Shown: positions 34,288 to 43,538 of the stretch, in pieces
How the letters are laid out: each line of letters starts with the position of its first letter
Numbering within the stretch: the stretch's first letter is position 1
Source of the DNA: Herbidospora yilanensis
Lineage (GTDB): Bacteria > Actinomycetota > Actinomycetes > Streptosporangiales > Streptosporangiaceae
Direction: 5' to 3'
DNA: 64,000 nt
Assembly: GCF_001570565.1 (NCBI RefSeq)
Contig: NZ_BBXE01000016.1
Span: forward strand, 62,001 to 126,000
The notes under the pieces: model-generated
Database searches by the model: none
What the model was told of the DNA's origin: nothing
What the model saw: only the letters and a program-made list of their open reading frames with translations
Position numbers and translations under genes: made by a program

Positions 34288-36351
34288 GTGCGTCGCCTCG
34301 GTCCCGTCTTGTTCGCCTTTCTGCTCGCCGGTGCGGGCCTGGCGATCCCGGCGGCCCCCACAGCAGCGGCGGCCACCGCGCGTGCGGCCGACCCGGTCAC
34401 GCTGAGTGAGTTCAGCCCCGAGTCCCCCACCCGGCCCGACCAGACGATCACCATCGCCGGCGCCGTCACCGGCGTCCCGCAGAGCTTCGTCCGCGTCCAG
34501 ATCCGATACGCCGCCGGACGCCCCTTCACCTCCCGCACCGACATCGCCGCCTACGTCACCGGCCAGACGATCTTCACCAACTCGTGGCGGACGAAGGTGC
34601 AGGCGACCCAGCTCGACGGCTCGGGCAAGTTGCCGTTCACGCTCTCGTTGTCACCGGCCGAGCTCAGCATCACCCGGCCGGGCGTCTACCCGCTGGAGGT
34701 GGAGGCCGTCGACGGCGCCACCGGCCAGGTCGTCGGCGTGGAGCGCACCTTCCTCACGTACGTCCCCAAGGGCACCGCCGTGAAGCCGACCCGGCTGGCG
34801 CTGGCCCTCCCGCTGACCGCGCAGCCGAAGCGGGCCGACGACCAGACGTTCCTCGACGACGACCTGTTCGGCGACGGCCGCCTCAACAACCTGCTCGCGC
34901 TGGCCACCGCGACCGACGAGACCGCCACCTGGTTCGTCGACGGCTCCGTGCTCGACGACGCCCAGCGGGTGTCGCGGCCCTACTTCCTGCCCGACGCCTC
35001 CACCAAGGCGGGCCTGGCCCAGGGCGCCGAGTGGGTGACCTCGCTGCGGTCGGCGCTGGCCGACAACCCCGTCATGGCGATGCCCTACGCCGACGCCGAC
35101 CTCGGCGCGATCGTCCACAACGGCCTCGACACGACCACCCCCACGGCGCTCCTGGTCGGCTCGTTCGCCACCAACCAACTGCTCAAGGTCGGGTCGGCGA
35201 CCACGTCGACGATCTGGCCGGTCGGCGGGGTGATCGACCGCGACACCCTCGACGCGCTGGCCGTCAACGGCGTCGACACGGTGCTGCTGGCCCAGGCCGC
35301 GGTGCCGCCCGAGGCGACCGCGGCGCGGGCCGGGTCGGCCGGGGTGGTCGACACGGTGAGCGGGCCGGTGATCGTGCAGACCGCCGATCCGGTGCTCAGC
35401 GGGCTGCTCGGCACCGACGGCCGGGCGGCCGGGGCGACCGTGGCGGCCCGGCAGCGCTACATCGCCGAGACCGCCATGAACGGGCTCACGGAGGGCCGGG
35501 CCGCGCCGCTGATCGCGATGCCCTCGAACCACCTGTGGAACCCCGATCCGACGTTCATGAGCGCTCTGCTCAAGCCGTTGCCGTGGGTGCGCGACGTGCC
35601 GCTGGCCTCGATCAGGCCGGCCAAGAACGCCTCGGTGGGCGACCTGGTCTATCCGGCGCAGGCGCGGCAGGCCGAGTTGGCCAAGTCGTACATGAGCGGG
35701 GTCCGCCGGCTGGCCCGGACCGCCGAGGTCGCGATGGCGCTGCCGACGAGCGGGCAGCGCACCTACGACCGGGCGGTGCTGCGGCTGACCTCGTCGTCGT
35801 GGCGGGGCGGCAAGAAGGCGCCCACGTTCGCCAAGCAGCTCAACACGGCGATCGCCAAGCAGATGGACCGGGTGTTCATCGTCGGCGCCGACGACCCGTT
35901 CGCGGTGGCCGGCACCAACGGCCGCATCCTGGTCACGGTGCGCAACACGCTCCGCGAGAACGTGAAGTTCAATCTCGAGGTCAAGTCGCGCGATCCCGAC
36001 CAGCTCCAGGTCGACGCGGCCGGAGGGGTGTTCACCCAGGAGCAGGCCGAGGTCCAGGCCGGGAAGGCCGGCACCTACGAGATCCCCGTCGTGGTGCCCG
36101 CCGACCACGGCAAAGCCGCCTTCGACGTGCAACTGCTGACCGCCGACGGCCGGAAGTACGGCAAGCCGACCGAGATCGTCATCTCCGCCACCGGCTACAC
36201 CGGCATCGCCCTGGTGATCGTCGGCGTGGCGGTGACCATCATGCTGGCCGCCGTCGTCCTGCGGCTCCTGCGCCGTCATCAGCGCAAGGATCCGGTGTTC
36301 CCGCCGCCCGTGCCGATGCCCAGGGAGCAGGAGGAGCCCCAGGAGGCGTAG
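34288..36351 (+). CDS. DUF6049-type secreted/membrane-anchored protein
   Basis: A 687-residue protein with an N-terminal signal peptide (VLFAFLLAGAGLAIPAAPTAAAATA), a long extracellular part with immunoglobulin-like strands near both ends, and one C-terminal membrane helix (GIALVIVGVAVTIMLAAVVL) before a short basic and Pro-rich tail. In actinobacteria this family lies directly upstream of murJ, as here, pointing to a peptidoglycan-linked role. GTG 34288 follows TAGCAT (34275-34280) with a 7-nt gap, so the message is probably leaderless; an in-frame ATG at 34261 is upstream of that hexamer and is rejected. Confidence 0.82.
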   Translation: MRRLGPVLFAFLLAGAGLAIPAAPTAAAATARAADPVTLSEFSPESPTRPDQTITIAGAVTGVPQSFVRVQIRYAAGRPFTSRTDIAAYVTGQTIFTNSWRTKVQATQLDGSGKLPFTLSLSPAELSITRPGVYPLEVEAVDGATGQVVGVERTFLTYVPKGTAVKPTRLALALPLTAQPKRADDQTFLDDDLFGDGRLNNLLALATATDETATWFVDGSVLDDAQRVSRPYFLPDASTKAGLAQGAEWVTSLRSALADNPVMAMPYADADLGAIVHNGLDTTTPTALLVGSFATNQLLKVGSATTSTIWPVGGVIDRDTLDALAVNGVDTVLLAQAAVPPEATAARAGSAGVVDTVSGPVIVQTADPVLSGLLGTDGRAAGATVAARQRYIAETAMNGLTEGRAAPLIAMPSNHLWNPDPTFMSALLKPLPWVRDVPLASIRPAKNASVGDLVYPAQARQAELAKSYMSGVRRLARTAEVAMALPTSGQRTYDRAVLRLTSSSWRGGKKAPTFAKQLNTAIAKQMDRVFIVGADDPFAVAGTNGRILVTVRNTLRENVKFNLEVKSRDPDQLQVDAAGGVFTQEQAEVQAGKAGTYEIPVVVPADHGKAAFDVQLLTADGRKYGKPTEIVISATGYTGIALVIVGVAVTIMLAAVVLRLLRRHQRKDPVFPPPVPMPREQEEPQEA

Positions 36352-36392
36352 CCTCGTCTCGCTGTAGGCCGGGTGGATCAAGGAGCTGATCG

Positions 36393-38006
36393 ATGAGCCG
36401 GATGCTGCGCGCGAGCGCGATCATGGCGGCGGGCACGCTGGTGTCCCGTGTGACCGGTTTCCTCCGGACCGCCATCCTGGCGTCGGCCATCGGCACGGCG
36501 ATCCTCGGCGACGCTTACAACGTCGCCTACACGATCCCCTTCGTGCTGCTCGACCTCCTGATCACCGGCGTGCTGAGCAGCGTGGTGGTGCCGGCGATCG
36601 TGCGGCGGCAGAAGATCGACGCCGACGGGGGAGCCGCCTACGAGCAGCGACTGCTGACCGTCGCCGCCCTCGGCCTCACCGCCGTCGCGATCATCGCCGT
36701 CGTGCTGGCCCGGCCCCTCGTGCTCCTGTACGCCGACAAGCTGCCCCCCGAGGGCGTCACGGCGGCCGTCACGATGGCCCAGTTCATCCTCCCCCAGATC
36801 GCCTTCTTCGGCGTGGGGGCCGTGGCCGGGGCCATCCTCAACGCCCGCGACCGGTTCGCCGCCCCGATGTGGGCGCCGGTGCTGAACAACCTCGTGGTCA
36901 TCGGCGTCGCGGCGGCCTACCTGCTGAGCGACGGCCCTTCGGACATCGGCCAGGTCACCCACGCGGATCTGGTGCTGCTCGGCCTCGGCACCACGGCCGG
37001 CATCGTGGCCCAGGCGTTCGTGCTGGTCGTCTCGCTGCTGCGGGCCGGAGTGAAGTTCCGGCCGAGGTTCGACCTGCGCAACGCGGGCCTGGGGGAGATG
37101 GCCCGGCTCGGCGCGGGCGCGCTGGCCTTCACGGTGATCAACCAGATCGGGTTCGTGGTCACCACCAACCTGGCCGTCGGGGCCGGCGCCGCCGCCGCGG
37201 AGGAGGGCGTGCACGGCCGGGGCCTCACGCCCTACTCCTACGCCTTCCAGCTCTTCCAGTTGCCGTACGGGATCATCGCGGTCTCGGTGATCACGGCGCT
37301 GCTCCCCCGGCTGAGCCGTTTCGTGCACGACGAGGACTTCGCCTCGGCCCGCGAGGAGTTCGCGGGCGGGGTGCGCACCGTCAGCGCCCTGATCGTGCCG
37401 GCCGGGCTGCTGCTGATGGTGCTCGGCCCCTCGGTGACGGTGCTGATCTTCGGCCGGGGGGCGGTCTCGGTCGAGCAGGCGATCTACATCGGCAACGTGC
37501 TCCAGGTGTTCGGCCTCGCGCTGGTGCCGTTCTCGGTCTTCCAGTTGCTGCTGCGGGTTTTCTACAGTTTCGGCGACACCCGCACTCCGGCCGTGATCGC
37601 CGGGGCGAACGTCCTGGTCAACGCCGCGATCGGTCTTACTTTGTACTTCACTGCCCCACCCGAGCTGGTTGTCATGGGTTTGGCGGGTTCGTTCACCGTG
37701 ACATACGTTCTGGCGTGCGTCCTCACGTGGGTGCTGGCGTCGCGGCGGGTCGGCGGACTCGGCGGGCGGGCCGTCGCCTCGGGCTTGATGCGCATGTACC
37801 TCGCGGCGATCCCGGCCGCCCTCGTGGCGCTGGCGGTGTTGTGGGCGAGCGTGCGGATCACCGAGGTGACCGTGCTCAGCTCGCTGGTCGTGCTCGTCGT
37901 CGGCGGCGGTCTCGCGCTCGGCGTCTACCTCGCGATCGCGCACCGGCTGGGCATCCAGGAGGTGCGGTCCATCATTGGAATGGTGACGAGACGGGTAGGA
38001 CGCTAA
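36393..38006 (+). CDS. murJ: Lipid II flippase MurJ
   Basis: A 537-residue MOP-superfamily flippase with 14 predicted helices. The N-terminus ASAIMAAGTLVSRVTGFLRT carries the conserved Arg residues of the central cavity, and later come YSYAFQLFQLPYGIIAVS and RVFYSFGDTRTPA. It moves lipid II across the membrane for cell-wall synthesis. AAGGAG lies 7 nt before the ATG. The protein ends soon after the last helix; the pseudokinase part that is fused in mycobacterial MviN is here encoded by the next gene. Confidence 0.94.
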   Translation: MSRMLRASAIMAAGTLVSRVTGFLRTAILASAIGTAILGDAYNVAYTIPFVLLDLLITGVLSSVVVPAIVRRQKIDADGGAAYEQRLLTVAALGLTAVAIIAVVLARPLVLLYADKLPPEGVTAAVTMAQFILPQIAFFGVGAVAGAILNARDRFAAPMWAPVLNNLVVIGVAAAYLLSDGPSDIGQVTHADLVLLGLGTTAGIVAQAFVLVVSLLRAGVKFRPRFDLRNAGLGEMARLGAGALAFTVINQIGFVVTTNLAVGAGAAAAEEGVHGRGLTPYSYAFQLFQLPYGIIAVSVITALLPRLSRFVHDEDFASAREEFAGGVRTVSALIVPAGLLLMVLGPSVTVLIFGRGAVSVEQAIYIGNVLQVFGLALVPFSVFQLLLRVFYSFGDTRTPAVIAGANVLVNAAIGLTLYFTAPPELVVMGLAGSFTVTYVLACVLTWVLASRRVGGLGGRAVASGLMRMYLAAIPAALVALAVLWASVRITEVTVLSSLVVLVVGGGLALGVYLAIAHRLGIQEVRSIIGMVTRRVGR

Positions 38007-38175
38007 CGGTTTCCGTGCCAACGGGGCTTAAGGTCCGGTTGATGCGACTCCGAAGGGGAAGGCGGGCAAGACCGGCGCGGCACTAGCATGGTGCGCCACA
38101 GAGGCAGGTCGAGCGGAAGCGAGCAGGTGTGGGCGGATCCACCCGGAGTCGGCTGCCGTTCTTGGGAGCGGCGGC

Positions 38176-39666
38176 GTGAGTATGTCCACTGTCGAACCCG
38201 GAACCCGTCTCGCTGATCGATTCCGGCTGGAAGACCGGGTGAACGAGTCGTCCGGGGCCACCTTCTGGAAGGCCATCGACGAGGTGCTGGCGCGGCCGGT
38301 GGCCGTGCACACCTTCGCTCCCGACTTCGAGCGCCAGCACGAGGTGGTCACCGCCGCGCGGGCCGCCTCCCGGCTCACCGACCCCCGCCTCACCCAGGTC
38401 TTCGACGCCGCCGACGAAGACGGCGTCGCCTACGTCGTCAGCGAGTGGGTCTCCGGCGAGTCGCTGCTCGACCTGCTGTCGGCCGGCCCGCTTGAGGCCG
38501 AGCGAGGCGCCGCCCTGGTCGCCGAGGCCGCCGAGGCCATCGCCCACGCCCACGAACACGGCCTGGCCCACCTGAACCTCACCCCCAACCGGCTGATGTG
38601 GACCTCCGGCAACACCGTGAAGGTCCTCGGGGTCGGCGTCGACGCCGCGATCCTCGACACCGCCGAGGGGCTGACCGAGGAGGAACGGGCCCAGGCCGAC
38701 GCCGAAGGCCTCGGCCGTCTGCTGTACGCCGCCCTCACCGGCCACTGGCCCTCGCCCGACGACGACTGCGGCCTGCCCGAGGCCCCGGTCGACGACGACC
38801 ACTACTGCACCCCGCGCCAGGTCACCGCGGGCGTGCCCGGCTACCTCGACACGATCACCTCGCGCATCCTCGGGCTGCGGAGGTCGGTCGAGCCGATGGA
38901 CTCCCCGATGGAGGTCGCCGAGGCCCTGGCCGAGGTGCCCCGCCCGGCCCCCGCCTCCGTCTCGACCCTGCCCCCGGCCGTCGAGCTGCGCTCCGAGCCG
39001 GTCGACACGCTCGGCGGCCGGATGCCGATGCCGCCGATGATCCACCGCCCGGCGCCGCGCCGCTCCCCCATGTTGTCGCGGTTCCTGCTGACCGTGGTGG
39101 TGCTGCTGGCCATGGTCGTGGTCGGCGTCGGCGCCTGGACGCTCGGCAAGAGCCTGGGCACCGAGCCCACCGTCCCCAGCGCCGCCCCCAGCGCCACGGC
39201 AGAACAGGGACAGGCCGCCGGCAAGCCCGTCGAGGTCAAGATCGCCGGAGCGACCGGCTTCGACCCGCTCGGCGACGGCGAGGAGCGCAACGAGCTGGCC
39301 GCCCTGGCCATCGACGGCTCGGCGACCACCGACTGGCACTCCGAGACCTACGGCGGCCCCGACTTCGGCCGTCTGAAAGAGGGCGTCGGCCTGCTGCTCG
39401 ACCTGGGCAAGGAGACCCGGCTGACCCAGGCGGTGATCGACTTCGGCGCCTCCGGCGGGACGGTCGAACTGCGTACCGGCGCCTCTCCCGCGCCCGAAAG
39501 CCTGAAGACCTTCCTCACCCGCGAGAACGTCAGCGGCAAGGTCACCTTCGACCTGAACGGCTCGTCGGCCACCCGCTACCTGCTCGTCTGGTTCACCGAA
39601 CTGCCGCCGCACAACAACGGCTACCGGACCATGATCCGCGACGTCAAGCTGATGGCGGTCAAGTGA
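38176..39666 (+). CDS. MurJ-associated pseudokinase with extracellular domain
   Basis: A 496-residue protein. Residues about 10-260 have a Ser/Thr kinase fold, but the key residues are gone: the ATP-binding Lys is replaced (PVAVHTF), the HRD loop reads HLNLTPNRL and DFG reads GVGVDAAI. A Pro-rich stretch and one membrane helix (FLLTVVVLLAMVVVGVGAW, about 297-316) follow, then an outside domain of discoidin-like pattern (LAIDGSATTDWHSETYGG). In Mycobacterium tuberculosis the equivalent pseudokinase is fused to MviN (Rv3910) and recruits FhaA; here it is separate. GTG 38176 or ATG 38182 may start it. Confidence 0.85.
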   Translation: MSMSTVEPGTRLADRFRLEDRVNESSGATFWKAIDEVLARPVAVHTFAPDFERQHEVVTAARAASRLTDPRLTQVFDAADEDGVAYVVSEWVSGESLLDLLSAGPLEAERGAALVAEAAEAIAHAHEHGLAHLNLTPNRLMWTSGNTVKVLGVGVDAAILDTAEGLTEEERAQADAEGLGRLLYAALTGHWPSPDDDCGLPEAPVDDDHYCTPRQVTAGVPGYLDTITSRILGLRRSVEPMDSPMEVAEALAEVPRPAPASVSTLPPAVELRSEPVDTLGGRMPMPPMIHRPAPRRSPMLSRFLLTVVVLLAMVVVGVGAWTLGKSLGTEPTVPSAAPSATAEQGQAAGKPVEVKIAGATGFDPLGDGEERNELAALAIDGSATTDWHSETYGGPDFGRLKEGVGLLLDLGKETRLTQAVIDFGASGGTVELRTGASPAPESLKTFLTRENVSGKVTFDLNGSSATRYLLVWFTELPPHNNGYRTMIRDVKLMAVK

Positions 39667-39792
39667 CGACGCCCACGTCGTGAACCTGCTATAGAAGCAG
39701 GCCGGTTTGATCTGGTTTACGCACTTTGCCGTTCGCAGAGGGAAGTATGGTGGCACCATCGTGCACGTGAACCCCTCGGGATCGGCAGACCA

Positions 39793-40437
39793 GTGACCTC
39801 GCCGCCAGACATTCCTCCACCGGCCGACCTCTCCGGTCGGCCGGCGCTGAGTGACGCCGATTTGCTGACCCGTCACATCGAGGGCGACACCACGGCGTTC
39901 AGCGAGATCGTCAAGCGCCACCGCGACCGCATGTGGGCCGTCGCCCTCCGGACGCTCGGCGACCCCGACGAAGCCGCCGACGCGGTCCAGGACGCCTTCG
40001 TGTCCGCCTACCGCAAAGCCGAGAGCTTCCGGGGCGACGCCGCCGTCACCACGTGGCTGCACCGCATCGTGGTGAACGCCTGTCTTGACCGTATGCGCCG
40101 GAAATCGGTCCGCCCGGTCGCCGACGACGAGCTCATCGAGGCCGCCGAACGCGACATGCCGCTGCCCGACCAGACCGCCGAGCGCGAGGTGTCTCTCGAG
40201 GTCACGGCCGCGCTCAAGCTGCTGCCTGCCGACCAGCGGGCCGCCCTGGTGCTCGTCGACATGATGGGCTACTCGGTCGAGGACGCCGCCGCCGTACTGG
40301 ACGTTCCGGCCGGAACGGTGAAGAGTCGATGTGCGCGGGGGCGCGCGAAACTTGCCCCGATTCTTTCGCATCTGCGGAACCGATCCGACCTCACTCGCGT
40401 CTCATCCCCGAAGGGAGCACAACTTCGTGACGGGTGA
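39793..40437 (+). CDS. sigM: ECF sigma factor, SigM-like
   Basis: A 214-residue ECF sigma factor. Region 2 has FSEIVKRHRDRMWAVALRTLG and DAVQDAFVSAYRKAESFRG, with VTTWLHRIVVNACLDRMRR. Region 4 has LVLVDMMGYSVEDAAAVLDV and GTVKSRCARGRAKL. It is assigned SigM because of the gene order murJ-pseudokinase-sigM-anti-sigma-trxB-trxA, as in mycobacteria and streptomycetes. GTG start. Its 3' end overlaps the anti-sigma gene by 11 nt, so both are made together. Confidence 0.9.
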   Translation: MTSPPDIPPPADLSGRPALSDADLLTRHIEGDTTAFSEIVKRHRDRMWAVALRTLGDPDEAADAVQDAFVSAYRKAESFRGDAAVTTWLHRIVVNACLDRMRRKSVRPVADDELIEAAERDMPLPDQTAEREVSLEVTAALKLLPADQRAALVLVDMMGYSVEDAAAVLDVPAGTVKSRCARGRAKLAPILSHLRNRSDLTRVSSPKGAQLRDG

Positions 40438-41278
40438 CACGCACTACGACCTGGAGATCCTGGCCGAGCTCGCCGAGGGCCTCCTCGACGACGCGACGGC
40501 CCTGGAGGTCCGGTCGCATCTCGCGATCTGTGACGCCTGCGGGGAAAGCCTCGCCGGTCTGGCCGCCGTTCGCGAACTCCTCTCCGCGGTCCCGATGACC
40601 GCGATGCCGCTGGGCGTCGCGATGCGGATCGACCGGGCCCTTGAGGCCGAGGCGGAGCGGGGTGGCCTCCGCCTCGTCGAGACGCCTGACTGGGACGAGA
40701 TCATGAAGGACTCGCCCTGGGAGCAGCCCGCCGAACCCGCGCCGGTGGTTCCGGTCGCGCCGGTGGTGCCGTTGGCCGCCCCCAGGAAGAAGGCCCGCGG
40801 CCGCCTCTGGGCGATGCCCGTGGCCGCCGCCGCCGCTGCCGCCGTGGTGTTCGGCGGAGTCGGCCTCGCCACGCAGCTCGTGGCGTCCGGATCGGGTGAC
40901 GGCGGGGCCGTCGCGCCCGTGGCCGGGCCCGCCGCCTCGCCCGAGAAGTCGCCGCTGAAGACGGCCGAGTCCGCCTGGGCCGTCCGGGCCAGCGGTCACA
41001 ACTACACCTCGCGCGAGCTGAACGGCCCGCTGCTCGGCTACTTCGGTCCCGAGCCCGGCACCGGCAGCAACAGCGACGAGCAGACCGACAAGTGCGTGGC
41101 CCGCAAGGCCAACGAGCTCGACCGCCAGCCGATAGCGGTCGATCGGGCCTTCTACAACGGCCAGGACGCCACCATCATGGCCTTCTGGGAAGACAAGACG
41201 ATCAACGCGGTCCGCGTGGTCGTGGTCGGTCCCAACTGCCACAACCTGCGTCCCGAGGGTCTCGCGACCTGGAACTGA
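40427..41278 (+). CDS. Zinc-binding anti-sigma factor (partner of SigM)
   Basis: A 283-residue membrane protein. The N-terminal anti-sigma domain has HLAICDACGESL, the HxxxCxxC zinc motif. A Pro/Val linker follows, then one membrane helix (LWAMPVAAAAAAAVVFGGVGLA, about 126-147) and an extracellular domain. GTG 40427 has AAGGGAG 10 nt upstream and overlaps sigM by 11 nt. The position directly after the sigma gene and the zinc motif make it the likely inhibitor that holds SigM at the membrane. Confidence 0.88.
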   Translation: MTGDTHYDLEILAELAEGLLDDATALEVRSHLAICDACGESLAGLAAVRELLSAVPMTAMPLGVAMRIDRALEAEAERGGLRLVETPDWDEIMKDSPWEQPAEPAPVVPVAPVVPLAAPRKKARGRLWAMPVAAAAAAAVVFGGVGLATQLVASGSGDGGAVAPVAGPAASPEKSPLKTAESAWAVRASGHNYTSRELNGPLLGYFGPEPGTGSNSDEQTDKCVARKANELDRQPIAVDRAFYNGQDATIMAFWEDKTINAVRVVVVGPNCHNLRPEGLATWN

Positions 41279-41291
41279 GTTTCGACCGATC

Positions 41292-41319
41292 AAGGCCCCG
41301 TGGAATACCGCGGGGCCTT
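41292..41319 (+). terminator. Terminator after anti-sigma gene
   Basis: AAGGCCCCG pairs perfectly with CGGGGCCTT around a 10-nt loop, 14 nt after the stop codon. Confidence 0.8.
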
Positions 41320-41332
41320 CGTCATGTGTGGC

Positions 41333-41359
41333 GGGAATCGCCGACGCCTAGGATCTGTT
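41333..41359 (+). promoter_or_regulatory. SigR/SigH-type promoter of trxB-trxA
   Basis: GGGAAT (41333-41338), an 18-nt spacer, then GTT (41357-41359) is an exact match to the GGGAAT-N18-GTT promoter of the disulfide-stress sigma factors SigR (Streptomyces) and SigH (mycobacteria). It lies 35 nt before trxB, a known target of that regulon. Confidence 0.85.
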
Positions 41360-41394
41360 GACGCCCGTGCAGAGTTGAAATGAGAGGCAGAGCG

Positions 41395-42324
41395 TTGAGC
41401 GACGTCCGTAACGTGATCATCATCGGGTCGGGCCCGGCCGGCTACACGGCGGCCGTCTATTCCGCCCGCGCCGATCTACGTCCACTCGTCTTCGAGGGCT
41501 CGGTGACCGCCGGCGGCGCCCTCATGAACACCACCGACGTGGAGAACTTCCCCGGGTTCCCCGACGGCATCATGGGCCCCGACCTCATGGACAACCTGCG
41601 TAAGCAGGCCGAGCGGTTCGGCGCCGAACTGGTCGCCGACGACGTCGTCGAGGTCGACCTGAACGCCAACCCCAAGGTCGTCAAGACCTACACCGACACC
41701 TACTACGCCAAGGCCGTCATCCTGGCCACCGGCTCCGGCTACCGCGAGCTCGGCCTGGTCAACGAGAAGCGGCTGTCCGGCAAGGGCGTGTCCTGGTGTG
41801 CCACCTGTGACGGCTTCTTCTTCCGCGACCAGGACATCGTGGTCGTCGGCGGCGGCGACACCGCCATGGAGGAGGCCACCTTCCTGACCCGGTTCGCCCG
41901 GTCGGTCACCGTGGTCCACCGCCGCGACGAGCTGCGCGCCAGCAAGATCATGCAGGAGCGGGCGTTCAACAACGAGAAGATCCGCTTCCTCTGGGACAGC
42001 GAGGTCGTCGACGTCCTGGGCGAGGCCAAGGTCTCCGGCGTGCGGGTCCGCAACGTCAAGACGGGCGAGGAGTCGACCGTCGACGCGACCGGCCTGTTCC
42101 TGGCGATCGGCCACGACCCGCGCAGCACGATCGTGGCGGGCCAGATCGACCTCGACGACGAGGGCTACATCAAGGTCGAGTCGCCCACCACCAAGACCAA
42201 CATCCCCGGCGTGTTCGCCTGTGGCGACGTCGTCGACCACACCTACCGCCAGGCCATCACCGCAGCGGGCACCGGCTGCGCCGCGTCGCTCGACGCGGAG
42301 CGCTGGCTCACCGACCAGGAATAG
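41395..42324 (+). CDS. trxB: Thioredoxin reductase
   Basis: A 309-residue NADPH-dependent flavoprotein that reduces thioredoxin. FAD site [20 protein letters not shown], redox pair [13 protein letters not shown] site [16 protein letters not shown] and the second FAD motif [13 protein letters not shown] 41395 gives [14 protein letters not shown], the start seen in streptomycete TrxB, with AGAGGCAGAG upstream; ATG 41380 would add five residues but has no ribosome binding site. Transcribed from the SigR-type promoter, with trxA 27 nt downstream. Confidence 0.95.
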   Translation: MSDVRNVIIIGSGPAGYTAAVYSARADLRPLVFEGSVTAGGALMNTTDVENFPGFPDGIMGPDLMDNLRKQAERFGAELVADDVVEVDLNANPKVVKTYTDTYYAKAVILATGSGYRELGLVNEKRLSGKGVSWCATCDGFFFRDQDIVVVGGGDTAMEEATFLTRFARSVTVVHRRDELRASKIMQERAFNNEKIRFLWDSEVVDVLGEAKVSGVRVRNVKTGEESTVDATGLFLAIGHDPRSTIVAGQIDLDDEGYIKVESPTTKTNIPGVFACGDVVDHTYRQAITAAGTGCAASLDAERWLTDQE

Positions 42325-42351
42325 TTCCCACCCAACACAAGGAGAGCCATC

Positions 42352-42675
42352 GTGGGCACCGTCAAGAACGTCACCACCCAGGACTTCGCGTCCGAGGTCC
42401 TGCAGAGCGACAAGCCCGTGATCGTCGACTTCTGGGCCGAGTGGTGCGGGCCGTGCCGCCAGGTCGCGCCGATCCTTCAGGAGATCGCGAACGAGCACGC
42501 CGACAAGCTGACCGTCGTGAAGCTCAACATCGACGAGAACCCCGACATCGCGCGTGACTACGGCATCCTGCAGATCCCGACGATGAACGTCTACAAGGGC
42601 GGCGAGGTCGTCAAGCAGATCATCGGCGCCAAGCCGAAGGCCATGCTGCTCCGCGAACTCGACGGCGTCATCTAG
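42352..42675 (+). CDS. trxA: Thioredoxin
   Basis: A 107-residue thioredoxin with FWAEWCGPCRQVAPIL (the CGPC pair) and the cis-Pro loop ILQIPTMNVYKGG. GTG start with AAGGAG 8 nt upstream. It is the second gene of the trxB-trxA operon and is followed by a terminator, so it should share the disulfide-stress control of trxB. Confidence 0.96.
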   Translation: MGTVKNVTTQDFASEVLQSDKPVIVDFWAEWCGPCRQVAPILQEIANEHADKLTVVKLNIDENPDIARDYGILQIPTMNVYKGGEVVKQIIGAKPKAMLLRELDGVI

Positions 42676-42681
42676 TTTCAG

Positions 42682-42708
42682 AAGCCCTCCCTTCGGGGAG
42701 GGCTTTCT
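42682..42708 (+). terminator. Terminator after trxA
   Basis: AAGCCCTCCC and GGGAGGGCTT form a perfect 10-bp stem with a TTCG tetraloop, followed by TCTATTT. Confidence 0.9.
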
Positions 42709-42736
42709 ATTTGGCCTGTACGGCCCTGAGAGGCCT

Positions 42737-43357
42737 CTAGACGGGCCGGAGCGCCCTTTCCGGGCTCATGGAGCCGAGGAGCCGTTCGAGGGCCACCTCG
42801 ACGTCCTCGCGCCACGAGACGGCCGTCTTGAGTTCCAGCCGGAGCCGGGGGAAGCGCAGATGCGGCCGGACGGTCTTGAAGCCCACCGACAGCAGATAGT
42901 CGGCCGGCATCACACAAGCCCCCGGCTGCTCCCATTTCAGGTCGCCGAAGGCCTCGATGGCGCGTACACCCCTACGGGTGAGATCTTTCGCCACGCCCTG
43001 CACGAGCATGCGCCCGAGCCCGCCGCCGGAGAACTCCGGAATGATGTGGGCCGTCATCAGCAGCACCGCGTCGGCACTCACCGGCGACGTCGGAAAGGCC
43101 ACCGATCTCGGCACGTAGAGCGGCGGCGCGTACAGGACGAACCCCGCGGCCACCCCGTCGACATATGCGATCTTGCCGCAGGAGCCCCATTCGAGCAGCG
43201 TGGCGGAGACCCAGGCCTCCTTCTCCAGGCTCGGCTCCCCGGCCTGCGCGGCCCGCTCGCCCCCCATGGGGTCAAGCTCCCAGAACACGCAATTACGACA
43301 CCTGCGCGGCAGGTCATCAAGATTGTCGAGCGTGATGCTGGCCAGCCGACGCGACAC
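42737..43357 (-). CDS. GNAT-family N-acetyltransferase
   Basis: A 206-residue protein. The acetyl-CoA motif is GGGLGRMLVQGVAKDL, preceded by the strand AVLLMTAHIIPEF. An N-terminal NCVFWELDP motif with several Cys is typical of a conserved actinobacterial subgroup located beside trxA and parB. GTG 43357 begins MSRRLASITLDNLDD. It is divergent from the aminotransferase gene. Acceptor substrate unknown. Confidence 0.8.
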   Translation of the reverse strand: MSRRLASITLDNLDDLPRRCRNCVFWELDPMGGERAAQAGEPSLEKEAWVSATLLEWGSCGKIAYVDGVAAGFVLYAPPLYVPRSVAFPTSPVSADAVLLMTAHIIPEFSGGGLGRMLVQGVAKDLTRRGVRAIEAFGDLKWEQPGACVMPADYLLSVGFKTVRPHLRFPRLRLELKTAVSWREDVEVALERLLGSMSPERALRPV

Positions 43358-43538
43358 GTGACGCCCCTATTCCCGGCATTGGTCCCGGCAGTTTTGCTGG
43401 AATAGTAGCCGGTGCTCCCGGTCCGAACGGGAATTCGGCGCGCAGCACGCGCCGCTTCTCTCATGCTGATACCGATTGCGGTCCGTTCACCCGGCTGCCT
43501 TACCCTCTGAATTAACGCCTATGAAACGGAGGTGGACC

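Noticed and set aside
36378-38021. Long open frame antisense to murJ
   Set aside because: Rich in Arg, His, Asp and Gly with no family pattern; a by-product of high GC at third codon positions of murJ.
38083-40371. 760-codon open frame on the minus strand
   Set aside because: Antisense to the pseudokinase and sigM, which have clear homology; the translation is low-complexity.
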